Positions 24,389-32,646 of a stretch of DNA of 64,000 bases are shown one piece after another. How positions within the stretch are numbered: the stretch's first letter is position 1; every line of letters begins with the position of its first letter. Source of the stretch: an uncultured Dehalococcoidia bacterium (lineage in GTDB: Bacteria > Chloroflexota > Dehalococcoidia > Lucifugimonadales > CAJWER01); contig OY282442.1 of assembly GCA_958296115.1 (NCBI GenBank), positions 840,001-904,000 of the forward strand, given 5' to 3'. The notes under the pieces are model-generated. The model worked only from the letters and a program-made list of their open reading frames with translations. It did not search any database and was not told the DNA's origin. The translations under genes and the position numbers were made by a program.

Positions 24389-25471
24389 ATGCAGCACTCG
24401 ATCATCTTCAGGCGGGAGGGCGTGTACGGCGCGTTTCCCATCCTCAATCACCTGCCGGACGGCAGGCTGACCATCGGGTTCAGCCTCTCGACCTTCCACG
24501 ACCACTACGCTCTCGGCGAGTGGACCGTACTCGTCTCATCCGACGAGGGGGGCAATTGGTCGCTGGCGGACGACCCCGCGATTCCGGCCACGTGGCCTGC
24601 CTCCAATCCGCGCGAGCGGAGCGACAGGTTCGCTGGCGTCATGCCCGACGGGTCGTATCTGTGCGCCGGCGTGATAGGCCACGAGGCGTGGCCCGCCTCA
24701 CGCAAGGCCGAGGCCGATGAGCGCGGCCTCGACGTGCGCGAGCACGTGCAGGGCGCGGACAATATCATCGTGAACCGCCCGACGGTGTTTGTGCAGCGCT
24801 CGACGGACGGCGGGAAGACGTGGAGCCGCGACGAGTGGGACGTGCCCGGGTTCAGCGGGACCGGGTTCTCGCGGCCCACGGTCCTGGGCGATGGCACGGT
24901 CCTAGAGCCCGTGTATGGGAGGGGGCCAGACGGCGCTCGCCGAGTGTATGTGTGGAGAGGCGCGGACTGCGGGCGCATCTGGCGGCTCCATCCGGTCGGC
25001 TCGCCGGGCGACGAGGCGGCCTTCGTGGAGACGGAGCCGGGGCGCGTGCTGTGCCTGGCGCGGACGGGGGGCAATGATTCGGGCGGGTACTTGGTACAGT
25101 TCTGGTCGGACGATGGGGGAGTTACCTGGTCGCAGGCGCTGAACACGAACGTCTGGACCCCGAGCTCGCCCCCCAATCTGGTCAATCTGCGCGATGGCCG
25201 GATACTGCTGAGCCACGGCTACCGCCGCGAACCCATGGGCATCCGCGCCGTTCTCAGCGAGGACGGGGGCCGGACGTGGGACGTGGAGAATACGGTCGTG
25301 CTGCGCGACGACGGCGGGTACGTCAGCGAGCTTCGGCCGGACGGCAGCGCGGGCTCGGACGTGGGCTATCCGCACTCGACGCAGCTATCGGACGGCAGCA
25401 TCCTGACGGTCTACTACATCACGCCGGCGGACAGGGTTACGCACATAGCCTCGACGAGGTGGGATGCGTAG
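24389..25471 (+). CDS. BNR-repeat sialidase-like beta-propeller protein (second paralog)
   Basis: 360 aa. The ATG at 24389 is chosen over an in-frame ATG at 24353 because AAAGGAG lies eight bases before it. Asp-box repeats: SSDEGGNWSL (~50), STDGGKTWSR (~150), SDDGGVTWSQ (~240) and SEDGGRTWDV (~290). No signal peptide. Same family and general layout as the protein at 20999-22156; the two bracket the coaX-coaBC pair in opposite orientation. Likely a cytoplasmic sugar-active or sugar-binding propeller. It lies just upstream of the aminotransferase/amidohydrolase operon, but a 250-bp gap with its own -10 box and a pseudogene separates them. Confidence 0.82.
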   Translation: MQHSIIFRREGVYGAFPILNHLPDGRLTIGFSLSTFHDHYALGEWTVLVSSDEGGNWSLADDPAIPATWPASNPRERSDRFAGVMPDGSYLCAGVIGHEAWPASRKAEADERGLDVREHVQGADNIIVNRPTVFVQRSTDGGKTWSRDEWDVPGFSGTGFSRPTVLGDGTVLEPVYGRGPDGARRVYVWRGADCGRIWRLHPVGSPGDEAAFVETEPGRVLCLARTGGNDSGGYLVQFWSDDGGVTWSQALNTNVWTPSSPPNLVNLRDGRILLSHGYRREPMGIRAVLSEDGGRTWDVENTVVLRDDGGYVSELRPDGSAGSDVGYPHSTQLSDGSILTVYYITPADRVTHIASTRWDA

Positions 25472-25476
25472 GGTGG

Positions 25477-25482
25477 TATAAT
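25477..25482 (+). promoter_or_regulatory. -10 box after the BNR gene
   Basis: Consensus TATAAT six bases after the BNR gene stop and 31 bp before the uma2 remnant start. It probably once drove that gene and may now serve the DegT operon. No clear -35 box. Confidence 0.4.
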
Positions 25483-25512
25483 CCCCGAAACCAATTCTTG
25501 GCGCTGGCTGCC

Positions 25513-25703
25513 ATGACCACCAGAATCGTTGACAAGACAGGGTTGGCTGACGGGCGCGCGTCCTTCGGGATGCTGCCCGACCCGCCCCAGACGCCAGACA
25601 TGAAGAGCGGGATGCCGCCATTGCCCGAATAGCCGAAGCCGAGGCCCGCGCAGACGTCGCCGAAGCCGAACTGGAGCGGTTCCGACGCCTACATTCCGAA
25701 TAA
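25513..25703 (+). pseudogene. Uma2-type gene remnant with internal deletion and frameshift
   Basis: An ATG at 25513 starts a 39-codon frame ending MPPDP-like LPDPPQTPDMKSGMPPLPE. Overlapping it in another frame is DAAIARIAEAEARADVAEAE...RRLHSE with its own stop at 25701. The latter is the Ala/Glu-rich coiled tail that ends many Uma2 (DUF820) proteins. The nuclease core is missing. I read this as the two ends of a uma2 gene joined by a deletion. It occupies most of the gap between the BNR gene and the aminotransferase. Confidence 0.5.
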
Positions 25704-25721
25704 CCTGAGAGAGGGACGGGT

Positions 25722-27005
25722 ATGACCTCCGAGAAGCTTGCGATACATGGCGGGGCCCCCGTCCGCGCCAAGCCCTTCGAGCCGATGTGGGTGTTCGGCG
25801 AGGAGGAGCGGATGCATCTGATGGAGGTGATGGACCGGGCTCCGAACGAGTGGCGCAAGCGTTTCAAGGTCAACGAATTCGCCAACGCATTCGCGGAGCG
25901 CCACGGGGTCGAGTACGCGATTCCGGCGGACTCCGGCAACGGCGCCGTCCACACAGCCGTCGCCGCGGTCAACCCGAACCCCGGCGACGAGATAGTTACG
26001 ACGCCGGTCAGCGACGTCGGCACCGTGCTGGGCATCATCGCGCAGAACGCGATACCCGTATTCGCGGACATGGATCCCGACACCTTCAACATCTCCCCCG
26101 CCGACGTCGAGAGCAAGATAACCGAGCGCACCCGCGCGATCCTCATCGTCCACCTGTTCGGCAATCCGTGCGACATGGACGAGATAATGGACATCTCGCG
26201 TCGGTACGGGGTCCCCGTCATCGAGGACGCTTCGCAGGCGCACCTCGCCGAGTACAAGGGGCGGCTCGTCGGGACGATAGGCGACATCGCGGCCTACTCG
26301 CTGGGCGGCAAGACGTTGACGACGGACCAGGGCGGCATGGTTATCACCAACGACTCCGAGCTGGCGCGGCGGGCCGTCGGCTTCACCCGCAAGGGCAGCG
26401 AGATGGACGAGACGATGACGGAGATGCTCGGTCCAACGTCGTACCGATGGGGGTCAGCGCGGGGCTATGCCTTTCTGGGGACGCACTCGCCGATGACCGA
26501 CCTGGAGGCGGCGGTCGGGATGGCGCAGATAGGGCGGTGGGACGACGCGACGTCGGCTCGGCGTCGGGCGGCCGAGATACTGGACGAGGCGCTGTACGAG
26601 CTGCCGGGCATACACCTGCAGGAGATTCGGCCCGGCAACCGCTCGTCCTACTACGTGTACGGCTACCGCATAGACGAGGATGAAGCGGGCGTGTCAACCG
26701 AGCAGTTCGCGCAGGCGGTGAAGGCGGAGGGCATCCCCGACTGCAACGGCGCGTACATACGGGGAATGCCGCTGTACAAGTACCCGCTGTTCGCGGAGGA
26801 GCGCACCTACGGCGATTCGCGCTACCCGTTCGTGGACGAGCGCGGCGCGCGGCGTGTGGACTACGGCAGCCTGCGTCTGCCGAACATCGAGCATTACCTG
26901 CCGACGACCGGCACGGTGCTGTTCCGCAACACGTATACGGAGGAGGACGCGAACGACATCGCGGCGGCGATGCGGAAGGTGGCGCTGCATTACGCGGCGG
27001 GCTGA
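25722..27005 (+). CDS. DegT/DnrJ/EryC1/StrS family PLP-dependent aminotransferase
   Basis: 427 aa. Sugar-type aminotransferase fold. The N-terminal segment EFANAFAERHGVEYAIPADSGNGAVHTAV (~48-80) is the family's cofactor-phosphate region. EDASQAHLAEYKGRLVGTIGDIAAYSLGGKTLTTDQGGMVITND (~168-210) contains the conserved Asp and the Schiff-base Lys in GGK. A good purine-rich site (GAGAGAGGGACGGG) precedes the ATG. First of three co-directional genes with an amidohydrolase (6-bp gap) and an FAD oxidoreductase. The family transaminates keto-sugars or cyclitols such as AHBA and scyllo-inosose, so the operon probably handles an amino sugar or cyclitol-like compound. Exact substrate unknown. Confidence 0.93.
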   Translation: MTSEKLAIHGGAPVRAKPFEPMWVFGEEERMHLMEVMDRAPNEWRKRFKVNEFANAFAERHGVEYAIPADSGNGAVHTAVAAVNPNPGDEIVTTPVSDVGTVLGIIAQNAIPVFADMDPDTFNISPADVESKITERTRAILIVHLFGNPCDMDEIMDISRRYGVPVIEDASQAHLAEYKGRLVGTIGDIAAYSLGGKTLTTDQGGMVITNDSELARRAVGFTRKGSEMDETMTEMLGPTSYRWGSARGYAFLGTHSPMTDLEAAVGMAQIGRWDDATSARRRAAEILDEALYELPGIHLQEIRPGNRSSYYVYGYRIDEDEAGVSTEQFAQAVKAEGIPDCNGAYIRGMPLYKYPLFAEERTYGDSRYPFVDERGARRVDYGSLRLPNIEHYLPTTGTVLFRNTYTEEDANDIAAAMRKVALHYAAG

Positions 27006-27011
27006 AGCGTC

Positions 27012-27917
27012 ATGGGCGGCGAGATGGACGGTAGGATAATAGACGCGCACATTCACGTGTGGTCGGCGGACCGGGAGCGGTATCCGCTCGCGCCGGGGTT
27101 CGAGGACGCGGACCTGTGGATACCGTCCTACGAGGTGGGCGACCATCTGGCGATGGGGGCTGGACTGGGCGTGGGCCGCATCAACTTCGTCCAGATGACC
27201 TGGTACGGCACGGACCACAGCTACATCCTGGACCTGATAGCGGAGAGCTCCGGCCGGTTCGTCGGGACCGGCATCGTGCCGGCCGTCACGGACATAGACG
27301 TTGGGAGCCCCGGCAGGACGATGGCCGCCCTGGCGCAGGGCGGGATATACGCCTTCCGAGTGCGGGGCGGGAGCGCGAGGCCGAGCCTGTTGCCGGCGAA
27401 CCGCAGGTGGCTCGACCACCCAGGCTATCACGAGATGTTCGAGGCCGGGGCGCGGCGCAACCTCGCCATCAGCTTCCTGATGGACCCGGTGGACATCCCG
27501 GAGGTCGATAGGATGTGCGAGCTGTACCCCGACACTCCCGTCATCGTCGATCATCTCTGCCGCATAGGGATAGACGGCATGTTCAGGGAGGAGGACATAT
27601 CGGCGCTGTGCGGCCTGGCGAAGCGCCGCGGCGTGATGGTGAAGATTGGGCCGTTCAACCATCTCGGCTCCAAGGTGAAGCCGTACACGGACGTCCTGCC
27701 CTTCGTCGAACGGGTGATGGGGGCGTTTGGGCCGGAGCGCTGCATGTGGGAGAGCGATAGCCCGGCGCTCAGGCCCGGCAACTACGACGTGGATCCCGCC
27801 GCGGATTTCGCGGCGTCGCTGGCGGTTATTCGGGACCACGCGGACTTCCTGAGCGAGTCCGACAAGGAACAGGCGCTGTTCGGGACGGCGGAGCGGTTCT
27901 TCTTCGAGGGGCGATGA
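27012..27917 (+). CDS. Amidohydrolase 2 (PF04909) TIM-barrel metal-dependent hydrolase
   Basis: 301 aa. Opens with the metal-binding IIDAHIHVWSADRERYPL (HxH) at ~10, then a TIM barrel with PVIVDHLCRIG (~178, metal-ligand His), MVKIGPFNHLGSK and the closing CMWESDSPALRPG (~248, catalytic Asp). These fit the 2-pyrone-4,6-dicarboxylate lactonase/amidohydrolase 2 group, which hydrolyses lactones or amides or decarboxylates acids. A second in-frame ATG at 27024 could be the start. The gene overlaps the following oxidoreductase by 4 nt (ATGA) and follows the aminotransferase by 6 bp, so the three are one operon. Substrate unknown. Confidence 0.9.
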   Translation: MGGEMDGRIIDAHIHVWSADRERYPLAPGFEDADLWIPSYEVGDHLAMGAGLGVGRINFVQMTWYGTDHSYILDLIAESSGRFVGTGIVPAVTDIDVGSPGRTMAALAQGGIYAFRVRGGSARPSLLPANRRWLDHPGYHEMFEAGARRNLAISFLMDPVDIPEVDRMCELYPDTPVIVDHLCRIGIDGMFREEDISALCGLAKRRGVMVKIGPFNHLGSKVKPYTDVLPFVERVMGAFGPERCMWESDSPALRPGNYDVDPAADFAASLAVIRDHADFLSESDKEQALFGTAERFFFEGR

Positions 27918-29059
27918 GCGCGCCCGCCGCAGACGTCGTCATAGTCGGGGGCGGGCTGGTGGGCGCGGCGACCGCCTACTTCCTAGCGCGTGAAGGCGCG
28001 CGTTGCGTCGTAGTCGAACGCGACGGCATCGCCAGCCACGCATCCGGCTTCGCATACGCCGCCCTGGGCACATTCGACGAAGAGGGCATGGCGGACGACG
28101 CGCACTTCGCGGCGGCGGCGCTCGGTATGCGGCTGCACCGAGAGATCGCCGATTCCTTGGTCGAAGAGACGGGAGTGAACGTCGAGTTCCGCGAACGCCC
28201 CGAGCTGTCCCTCGCCTTCGACGAGCGCGAATCCGAAGCCCTGCAGTTACCCCAGGGCTGGGAGCGCAAGCGCCGCGCGTGGGAGATGGGCGACCAGCGC
28301 CACGCCGTCACGTGGCTGGACGCGGACGAAGCCCGGCGTGTCGAGCCGAGGATCAACCCCGCCGCGGTGGGAGCGCTCTATACAGAAGGAACCTGCGACG
28401 TCAACGCGCTGCGCCTCACCCGCGCCCTAGCCATGGCGGCCGAGCAAAACGGCGCGAGCGTCCTCACCGCCGAGGTTACAGGACTGATAAGGGACGCTGG
28501 CCGCGTGCGCGGAGTTACGCTGCAAGATGGCTCTGCCATCCACTGCGGCACGGTGGTGATTGCCGCGGGGCCATGGAGCGGCGAGGCCTCGGACTGGCTC
28601 GGCGCGCCGATACGGATGCAGCCCTGGAAGGGGCAGATGCTGCGGGTTCGGCTGCCGGGCCCGCCCATGCGCCCGTCGGTAGTCGGCGGCGGGTGCTTCG
28701 CGTCCACGAAGCCGGACGGCCTGACGTGGGTAGGCCCAACCTTCGAGGACGCCGGCATTGACGAGACTGTCACCGACGCCGCCCGGCGCCAGATAATCGA
28801 GGGCGTGTCCAGGAACATCCCTGCGCTCGCCGACTGCGCGGTCGTGATGCACACCGCCTGCGTCCGCCCGCTGTCCGCCGACAGGAAACTTGTACTGGGC
28901 AGGATCCCTGGGTTAGAAGGCGCATACGCGGCGACAGGCGGAGGCCGTCTCGGAATCATGCTCGGCCCAGCCATGGCGCTGCTGACCGCCGAGCTGATAG
29001 TCTCAGGCAAGACGAGCGTTCCGCTCGACGAATTTGACCCCGGCCGCTTCGCGGAATAG
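27914..29059 (+). CDS. FAD-dependent oxidoreductase (DAO family)
   Basis: 381 aa. N-terminal dinucleotide-binding motif DVVIVGGGLVGAATAYFLAREGARCVVVERD, and a C-terminal segment GAYAATGGGRLGIMLGPAMALLTAELI that closes over FAD as in glycine, sarcosine and D-amino-acid oxidases. The central substrate domain (residues ~90-330) is family-like but does not identify the amine. Coupled by ATGA overlap to the amidohydrolase. With the aminotransferase upstream this suggests oxidation of an amino compound in the same pathway. Cytoplasmic; no signal peptide. Confidence 0.92.
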   Translation: MSAPAADVVIVGGGLVGAATAYFLAREGARCVVVERDGIASHASGFAYAALGTFDEEGMADDAHFAAAALGMRLHREIADSLVEETGVNVEFRERPELSLAFDERESEALQLPQGWERKRRAWEMGDQRHAVTWLDADEARRVEPRINPAAVGALYTEGTCDVNALRLTRALAMAAEQNGASVLTAEVTGLIRDAGRVRGVTLQDGSAIHCGTVVIAAGPWSGEASDWLGAPIRMQPWKGQMLRVRLPGPPMRPSVVGGGCFASTKPDGLTWVGPTFEDAGIDETVTDAARRQIIEGVSRNIPALADCAVVMHTACVRPLSADRKLVLGRIPGLEGAYAATGGGRLGIMLGPAMALLTAELIVSGKTSVPLDEFDPGRFAE

Positions 29060-29071
29060 TGGAGCGTTCCC

Positions 29072-29992
29072 TCAATCGGATTCTATCTCTCCGAGAATCC
29101 GCTTGACGTATTCGAATGAGCGGCGGTCTGCGGTTAGCTGGTCGCCCTCGGTCGCTCCCTCGACTGCCAGGTAGCCGTCGAACCCGGCGTCGCGCATGGC
29201 GGAGATGGCGAATCGGTAGTCTATATCACCGTCCGGCAGCGGGACCCTGATGAATATGGAGCGCTCGTTCTCCGGGACGTGTACCCTGCGAAGGTTCTTG
29301 CAGTGCCAGTACCTCGACCGGGGAGCCAGGGCGGCTATCGCGTCCTCGGTCGATTCCTCCGGAACGTCGTAGCACCAGTAGACGTTGCCCAGGTCGGGGT
29401 TTGCGAATACGTTGGGGCTGTCTATCAGGTCGAGCAGGTGGAGCGCGGACCAGCTGTTGTCGGCGATGGAATGCTGGTGTACCTCGATGGTCAGGTCTAT
29501 ACCCATGCTGCCCGCCCGCTCGCCGACCTCGCGCATCGCGTCGGCGGTGCGCTCGAAGTCGTTGGACGAGGCCATGCGGCTGGATCCCTGCGAGATCGGC
29601 TCGCCGACGAACGCGCCCGCCATGTCGGGATTGCGCGGCGGCGTGGTTACGGTGGTGTTGACGGTGGACGCGCCGATCCACGCCGCGACTTCGACCGTCT
29701 TGTCCAGCATCCGTCGGTTGTGGGCCGCCGCGTTGGGCTGCGCCACGCCCCCACCGCCCCGGACCACGACGCACGGCGTCCCGTAGCCTTCGAGCTCGCG
29801 GCGGAGCTCTTTGACCGCGCTCTCCTCGGCGTCCGCGCCGCCCATCATGTCCACGCCCAGCTCCACGCCGTCGAACCCGATCTCCCGCACCCTCGCAAAG
29901 AGCCGCTCCCGGACCTGCCGACCCGGCAGCCCCCGGGGGTTGCCCATGTACGGGTAATAGACGCTGCGTCGAAATGCGTAAGCTATCTTCAT
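29072..29992 (-). CDS. Sugar phosphate isomerase/epimerase-like TIM barrel (AP endonuclease 2 superfamily)
   Basis: 306 aa. Xylose isomerase-like TIM barrel: EIGFDGVELGVDMMGG at strand 2, VNTTVTTPP at strand 4, DLTIEVHQHSIADNSW (~176) supplying metal-ligand Glu/His, VFANPDLGNVYW (~208), RYWHCKNLRRVHVP (~245), and AGFDGYLAVEGATEGD (~282, final Glu ligand). The family covers sugar and inosose isomerases and dehydratases. Convergent with the aminotransferase operon (12 bp between stops), so functionally related but separately transcribed. A bent GGAGGCG site precedes the ATG at 29992. Confidence 0.88.
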   Translation of the reverse strand: MKIAYAFRRSVYYPYMGNPRGLPGRQVRERLFARVREIGFDGVELGVDMMGGADAEESAVKELRRELEGYGTPCVVVRGGGGVAQPNAAAHNRRMLDKTVEVAAWIGASTVNTTVTTPPRNPDMAGAFVGEPISQGSSRMASSNDFERTADAMREVGERAGSMGIDLTIEVHQHSIADNSWSALHLLDLIDSPNVFANPDLGNVYWCYDVPEESTEDAIAALAPRSRYWHCKNLRRVHVPENERSIFIRVPLPDGDIDYRFAISAMRDAGFDGYLAVEGATEGDQLTADRRSFEYVKRILGEIESD

Positions 29993-30133
29993 TCGGACGC
30001 CTCCTGATAGTGGAAGAAGTGGGAACTATATATCAGGGGGCGGGTTCGGGGAATACCCTAATCAACACCAACGCGGTTCGCTCACACGGTAGAGCGATGC
30101 GTCTGGCTATCCAACATCGGCGCCATTCTCCGC

Positions 30134-31008
30134 AGGGCAATCGCATCTTATTCATCTTGGCAGGCGGTCCCAACGTGAACTAGGGCCAACCACAACGGGT
30201 TGCCCCTGCGCGTCCCCCGCCTGGATTTCTCACCAGGAGAGGGATGTTCGCCTCGTCCTCTGTCAGTTGGTCTTGCGCCCGCTCCTTTCTGTTGGCGCTC
30301 TGGCGGGTTCTGGCCGCCTGAATCGCCCTTATCCTAGCCCTTTCCCTTCGGGGGAGGGGCGCAGGGCGGGGCGTTTTGCCCTCACCCTGGCCCTTTCCCC
30401 CGTGAGGGAGAGGGTACTTGGCGGGTCTTGCGACCCGCGCCCTATCTACTCCTGGTTTCTCCCGCTCTCGCGGGAGATGAGTTTGCCTTGCAAGGCAGTG
30501 ACTCCGGTACTTGCTTCGAGGATGCCGACGTCGATCGCCCGCCGACACTGGGGGTGCAGCCCCTCCTCTAACTTTCCCGGACGGCTGACGGTCCTTTGCG
30601 GGACCGCCTGCGTTTCGCGCTTGGACCTTCCACCCGCCAAGGCGTCGGGCTGCGCTGGCTACGGTCCTCCCGGTCGTCCGAGAGTCCGCACCTGGAACGG
30701 GGGAGACGCATTTGGCACTGCGCCTCCTGGCGGGACGCCGAAAACACAGACCGACCTTCTCGTACCGCGGCTGGTCCCATCCCAACATCAGCGACGGTAT
30801 GAATGCCCTGAAGATTTGGCAGAGCTCAATCTGCGCTCGTTTGGGTTACGCCCCTTCGAGCCATTTACCAGAATAGCACGACTGTTCTCGCTGTGTCAAG
30901 GGGCAGTTTGGGGTGATTTGCGCCGATTCGTTCGCTCAACTCGTGGATCCGCCAACTTGGAGAGTCGTCCGATACATGTCTTACACCTCATTTAGATGCG
31001 ATTGCCCT
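30134..31008 (-). mobile_element. R2 dispersed repeat, copy B, with 15-bp terminal inverted repeats
   Basis: 875 bp bounded by AGGGCAATCGCATCT (30134-30148) and its perfect complement AGATGCGATTGCCCT (30994-31008). The interior matches R2 copies A and C, with the conserved promoter at 30899-30870 (minus strand) and the hairpin-rich region to about 30430. It encodes no transposase or other recognisable protein; reading frames differ from the other copies. A non-autonomous MITE-like element is the simplest reading. No target-site duplication is evident. It fills the gap 29993-31103; the first 140 bp (29993-30133) hold nothing I recognise. Confidence 0.65.
30870..30899 (-). promoter_or_regulatory. 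Conserved promoter inside R2 copy B
   Basis: Minus strand TTGACA (30899-30894), 18-nt spacer, TATTCT (30875-30870): identical boxes and spacing to R2 copies A and C. Confidence 0.65.
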
Positions 31009-31052
31009 AGCCCTCCTCCGCGCGGCGCGGGTTAGGTCGCCGCGCTCTCTGG

Positions 31053-31058
31053 TATAAT
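31053..31058 (+). promoter_or_regulatory. -10 box upstream of the ECF sigma factor gene
   Basis: TATAAT 45 bp before the sigma factor start, just outside the right end of R2 copy B. No good -35 match. Confidence 0.45.
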
Positions 31059-31103
31059 GTCCGCGCCTCCCACGCCATGCGCCGCGAGCCCAGGAGGACA
31101 GCC

Positions 31104-31766
31104 ATGACAACCAGGAGCCGCTCCCAAGCCTACCAAGGGAAACTGTCGGGACGCCTCCGCTCGTACATGGGATTGAGCGTTGGCGGGGCCGACTACGAGA
31201 AACTTACCGACCAGGAGCTCGTGCATGGGGTGGTGGGTCGCGACCGGATGGCCTTGGAAGCCCTGTACGAGAGGTATTCCGGAGCGATCTACTCGTTGGC
31301 GGTGAGGATGTTGAGGGACACCGGGGCAGCGGAGGAGGTTACGCAGGACACCTTCTTCAACGTGTGGCAGCGAGCGGCAAGCTACAAGCCCGATCGCGGC
31401 AAGGTTACAGCGTGGCTCTTCAGCATAGGCCACCACCGTGTCATCGACGAGACGCGGAGACGAAAGCGGCGCGAGCGGGCGCAGGTTCATCAGGACGTCG
31501 AGACGGCGTACCAGCCCGAGGACGATACCAACGACCCTGCCAGGTTCGCCAACCGGCAGATGCAGAGGGGGATGTTGAAGGAGGCACTCTCGCAGATTCG
31601 AGTGGAGCAGCGCGCCGTCGTCGAGCTGGCCTACTACGGCGGGCTGACGCACTCCGAGATAGCCAAGAGGCTGGGGCAGCCGCTGGGCACGGTCAAGACC
31701 AGGATGAGACTCGGACTGAAGAAGCTGCGAGAGCTGGTCGGGCCGCAGGCCCGCGAATGGATATAG
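31104..31766 (+). CDS. ECF-family RNA polymerase sigma factor (SigK-like)
   Basis: 220 aa from the ATG at 31104, preceded at six bases by AGGAGG; an upstream in-frame ATG at 31077 lacks a site. Region 2: ALEALYERYSGAIYSLAVRML (~45-65), with the core-binding and -10 recognition segment EEVTQDTFFNVWQRAASY (~72-90) and TAWLFSIGHHRVIDETRRRKRRE. Region 4 helix-turn-helix: LSQIRVEQRAVVELAYYGGLTHSEIAKRLGQPLGTVKTRMRLGLKKLRE (~160-210). One base separates it from the RskA-type anti-sigma gene, so they are co-transcribed and form a sensing pair. The next gene, a surface protein, is a probable target. Confidence 0.95.
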   Translation: MTTRSRSQAYQGKLSGRLRSYMGLSVGGADYEKLTDQELVHGVVGRDRMALEALYERYSGAIYSLAVRMLRDTGAAEEVTQDTFFNVWQRAASYKPDRGKVTAWLFSIGHHRVIDETRRRKRRERAQVHQDVETAYQPEDDTNDPARFANRQMQRGMLKEALSQIRVEQRAVVELAYYGGLTHSEIAKRLGQPLGTVKTRMRLGLKKLRELVGPQAREWI

Positions 31767-31767
31767 G

Positions 31768-32538
31768 ATGATCTGCCGAGAGGTCGAGGAACGGGCAGAG
31801 TCTTATCTGGCGGGCGGGCTCGACCAGGCGGAGCGCGCCGGGGTCGACGCGCACATCGAGTCGTGCGATGAGTGCGGGAGCCTGGTCGGGGAGAACGATG
31901 GGATTGCATCCGGCCTGATGAGCGGACCGCCGCCGCTCCAAGCGCCGCCGAGGGTGAAGCGCAGGCTGTTGGAGAGGATTGAGGCTGACTCCCCCAAGAC
32001 TCGGCGGTTCCCCCGGCTCCTGCCCGGAGCGCAGCCCTTCCTGGCGATGTCGGCTGTACTCGTGGTTGCGCTGGCACTTGCCGCCATGTGGAGCGCCGGA
32101 AGGACGGGCGGCGTCGAAAGCGTCGGGGCGGTCTCGAACATGGACACGGGCGAAGGTGAGGACCAGCTATTCCTCGCGTATTCGGTCGCGGCTCCCGGTC
32201 TCGCGGTCGAGGAGCTCTCCGCTACCCGCGCGACCGACACGGCGCGAGGGATGTTCCTAGCGCCGCGGTCGAGCAACTCGGCGCTGCTGGCGGGCATAGG
32301 GATGCCGCAGATCCCGAAGGAGATGACCTACTGCGTGTGGTTCATCACCTACGGGCAGCGGTACAGGGCGGGCACGTTCCAGGTGGACTCGACGGGATAC
32401 GGATACGTGAACCTCCGCCTGTTCGTCCCGTTGTCCTGGATAGAGGCTATCTCGGTGACGATAGAAGAGCGGGAGCGGCCGGGTGGGGACCCCGCCGACC
32501 TGCCGCAAGGCCCGACGGTGTTGAGGGGTGACTTTTAG
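31768..32538 (+). CDS. Anti-sigma factor, zinc-finger N-terminus with RskA-like C-terminal domain
   Basis: 256 aa. N-terminal cytoplasmic ZAS domain with the H-x3-C-x2-C motif in AHIESCDECGSL (~28-40), which would clamp the ECF sigma factor. One transmembrane helix (FLAMSAVLVVALALAAMWSAG, ~90-112). The extracytoplasmic domain ends in the RskA pattern: MTYCVWFITYGQRYRAGTF...VPLSWIEAISVTIEERE...GPTVLRGDF. In the RskA family, loss or cleavage of the anti-sigma factor releases the sigma factor. It follows the sigma gene by 1 bp and precedes the surface protein gene by 108 bp. Confidence 0.92.
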   Translation: MICREVEERAESYLAGGLDQAERAGVDAHIESCDECGSLVGENDGIASGLMSGPPPLQAPPRVKRRLLERIEADSPKTRRFPRLLPGAQPFLAMSAVLVVALALAAMWSAGRTGGVESVGAVSNMDTGEGEDQLFLAYSVAAPGLAVEELSATRATDTARGMFLAPRSSNSALLAGIGMPQIPKEMTYCVWFITYGQRYRAGTFQVDSTGYGYVNLRLFVPLSWIEAISVTIEERERPGGDPADLPQGPTVLRGDF

Positions 32539-32543
32539 AGGAA

Positions 32544-32602
32544 TTGTGGTAATATATGTTGCCGGGAGGCTTTGCCCATTGGCTTCGCTTGTGGTAATGT
32601 AT
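32544..32602 (+). promoter_or_regulatory. Duplicated TTGTGGTAAT motif upstream of the surface protein gene
   Basis: TTGTGGTAATATATG at 32544-32558 and TTGTGGTAATGTAT at 32589-32602, spaced 45 bp start to start, in the 108-bp gap after the anti-sigma gene. A repeated motif in this place is a candidate for recognition by the neighbouring ECF sigma factor or another regulator. Confidence 0.4.
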
Positions 32603-32646
32603 TCCCGACCCATCTCACCAGACCCTCTCGGTCACAGGAGGAAGGC

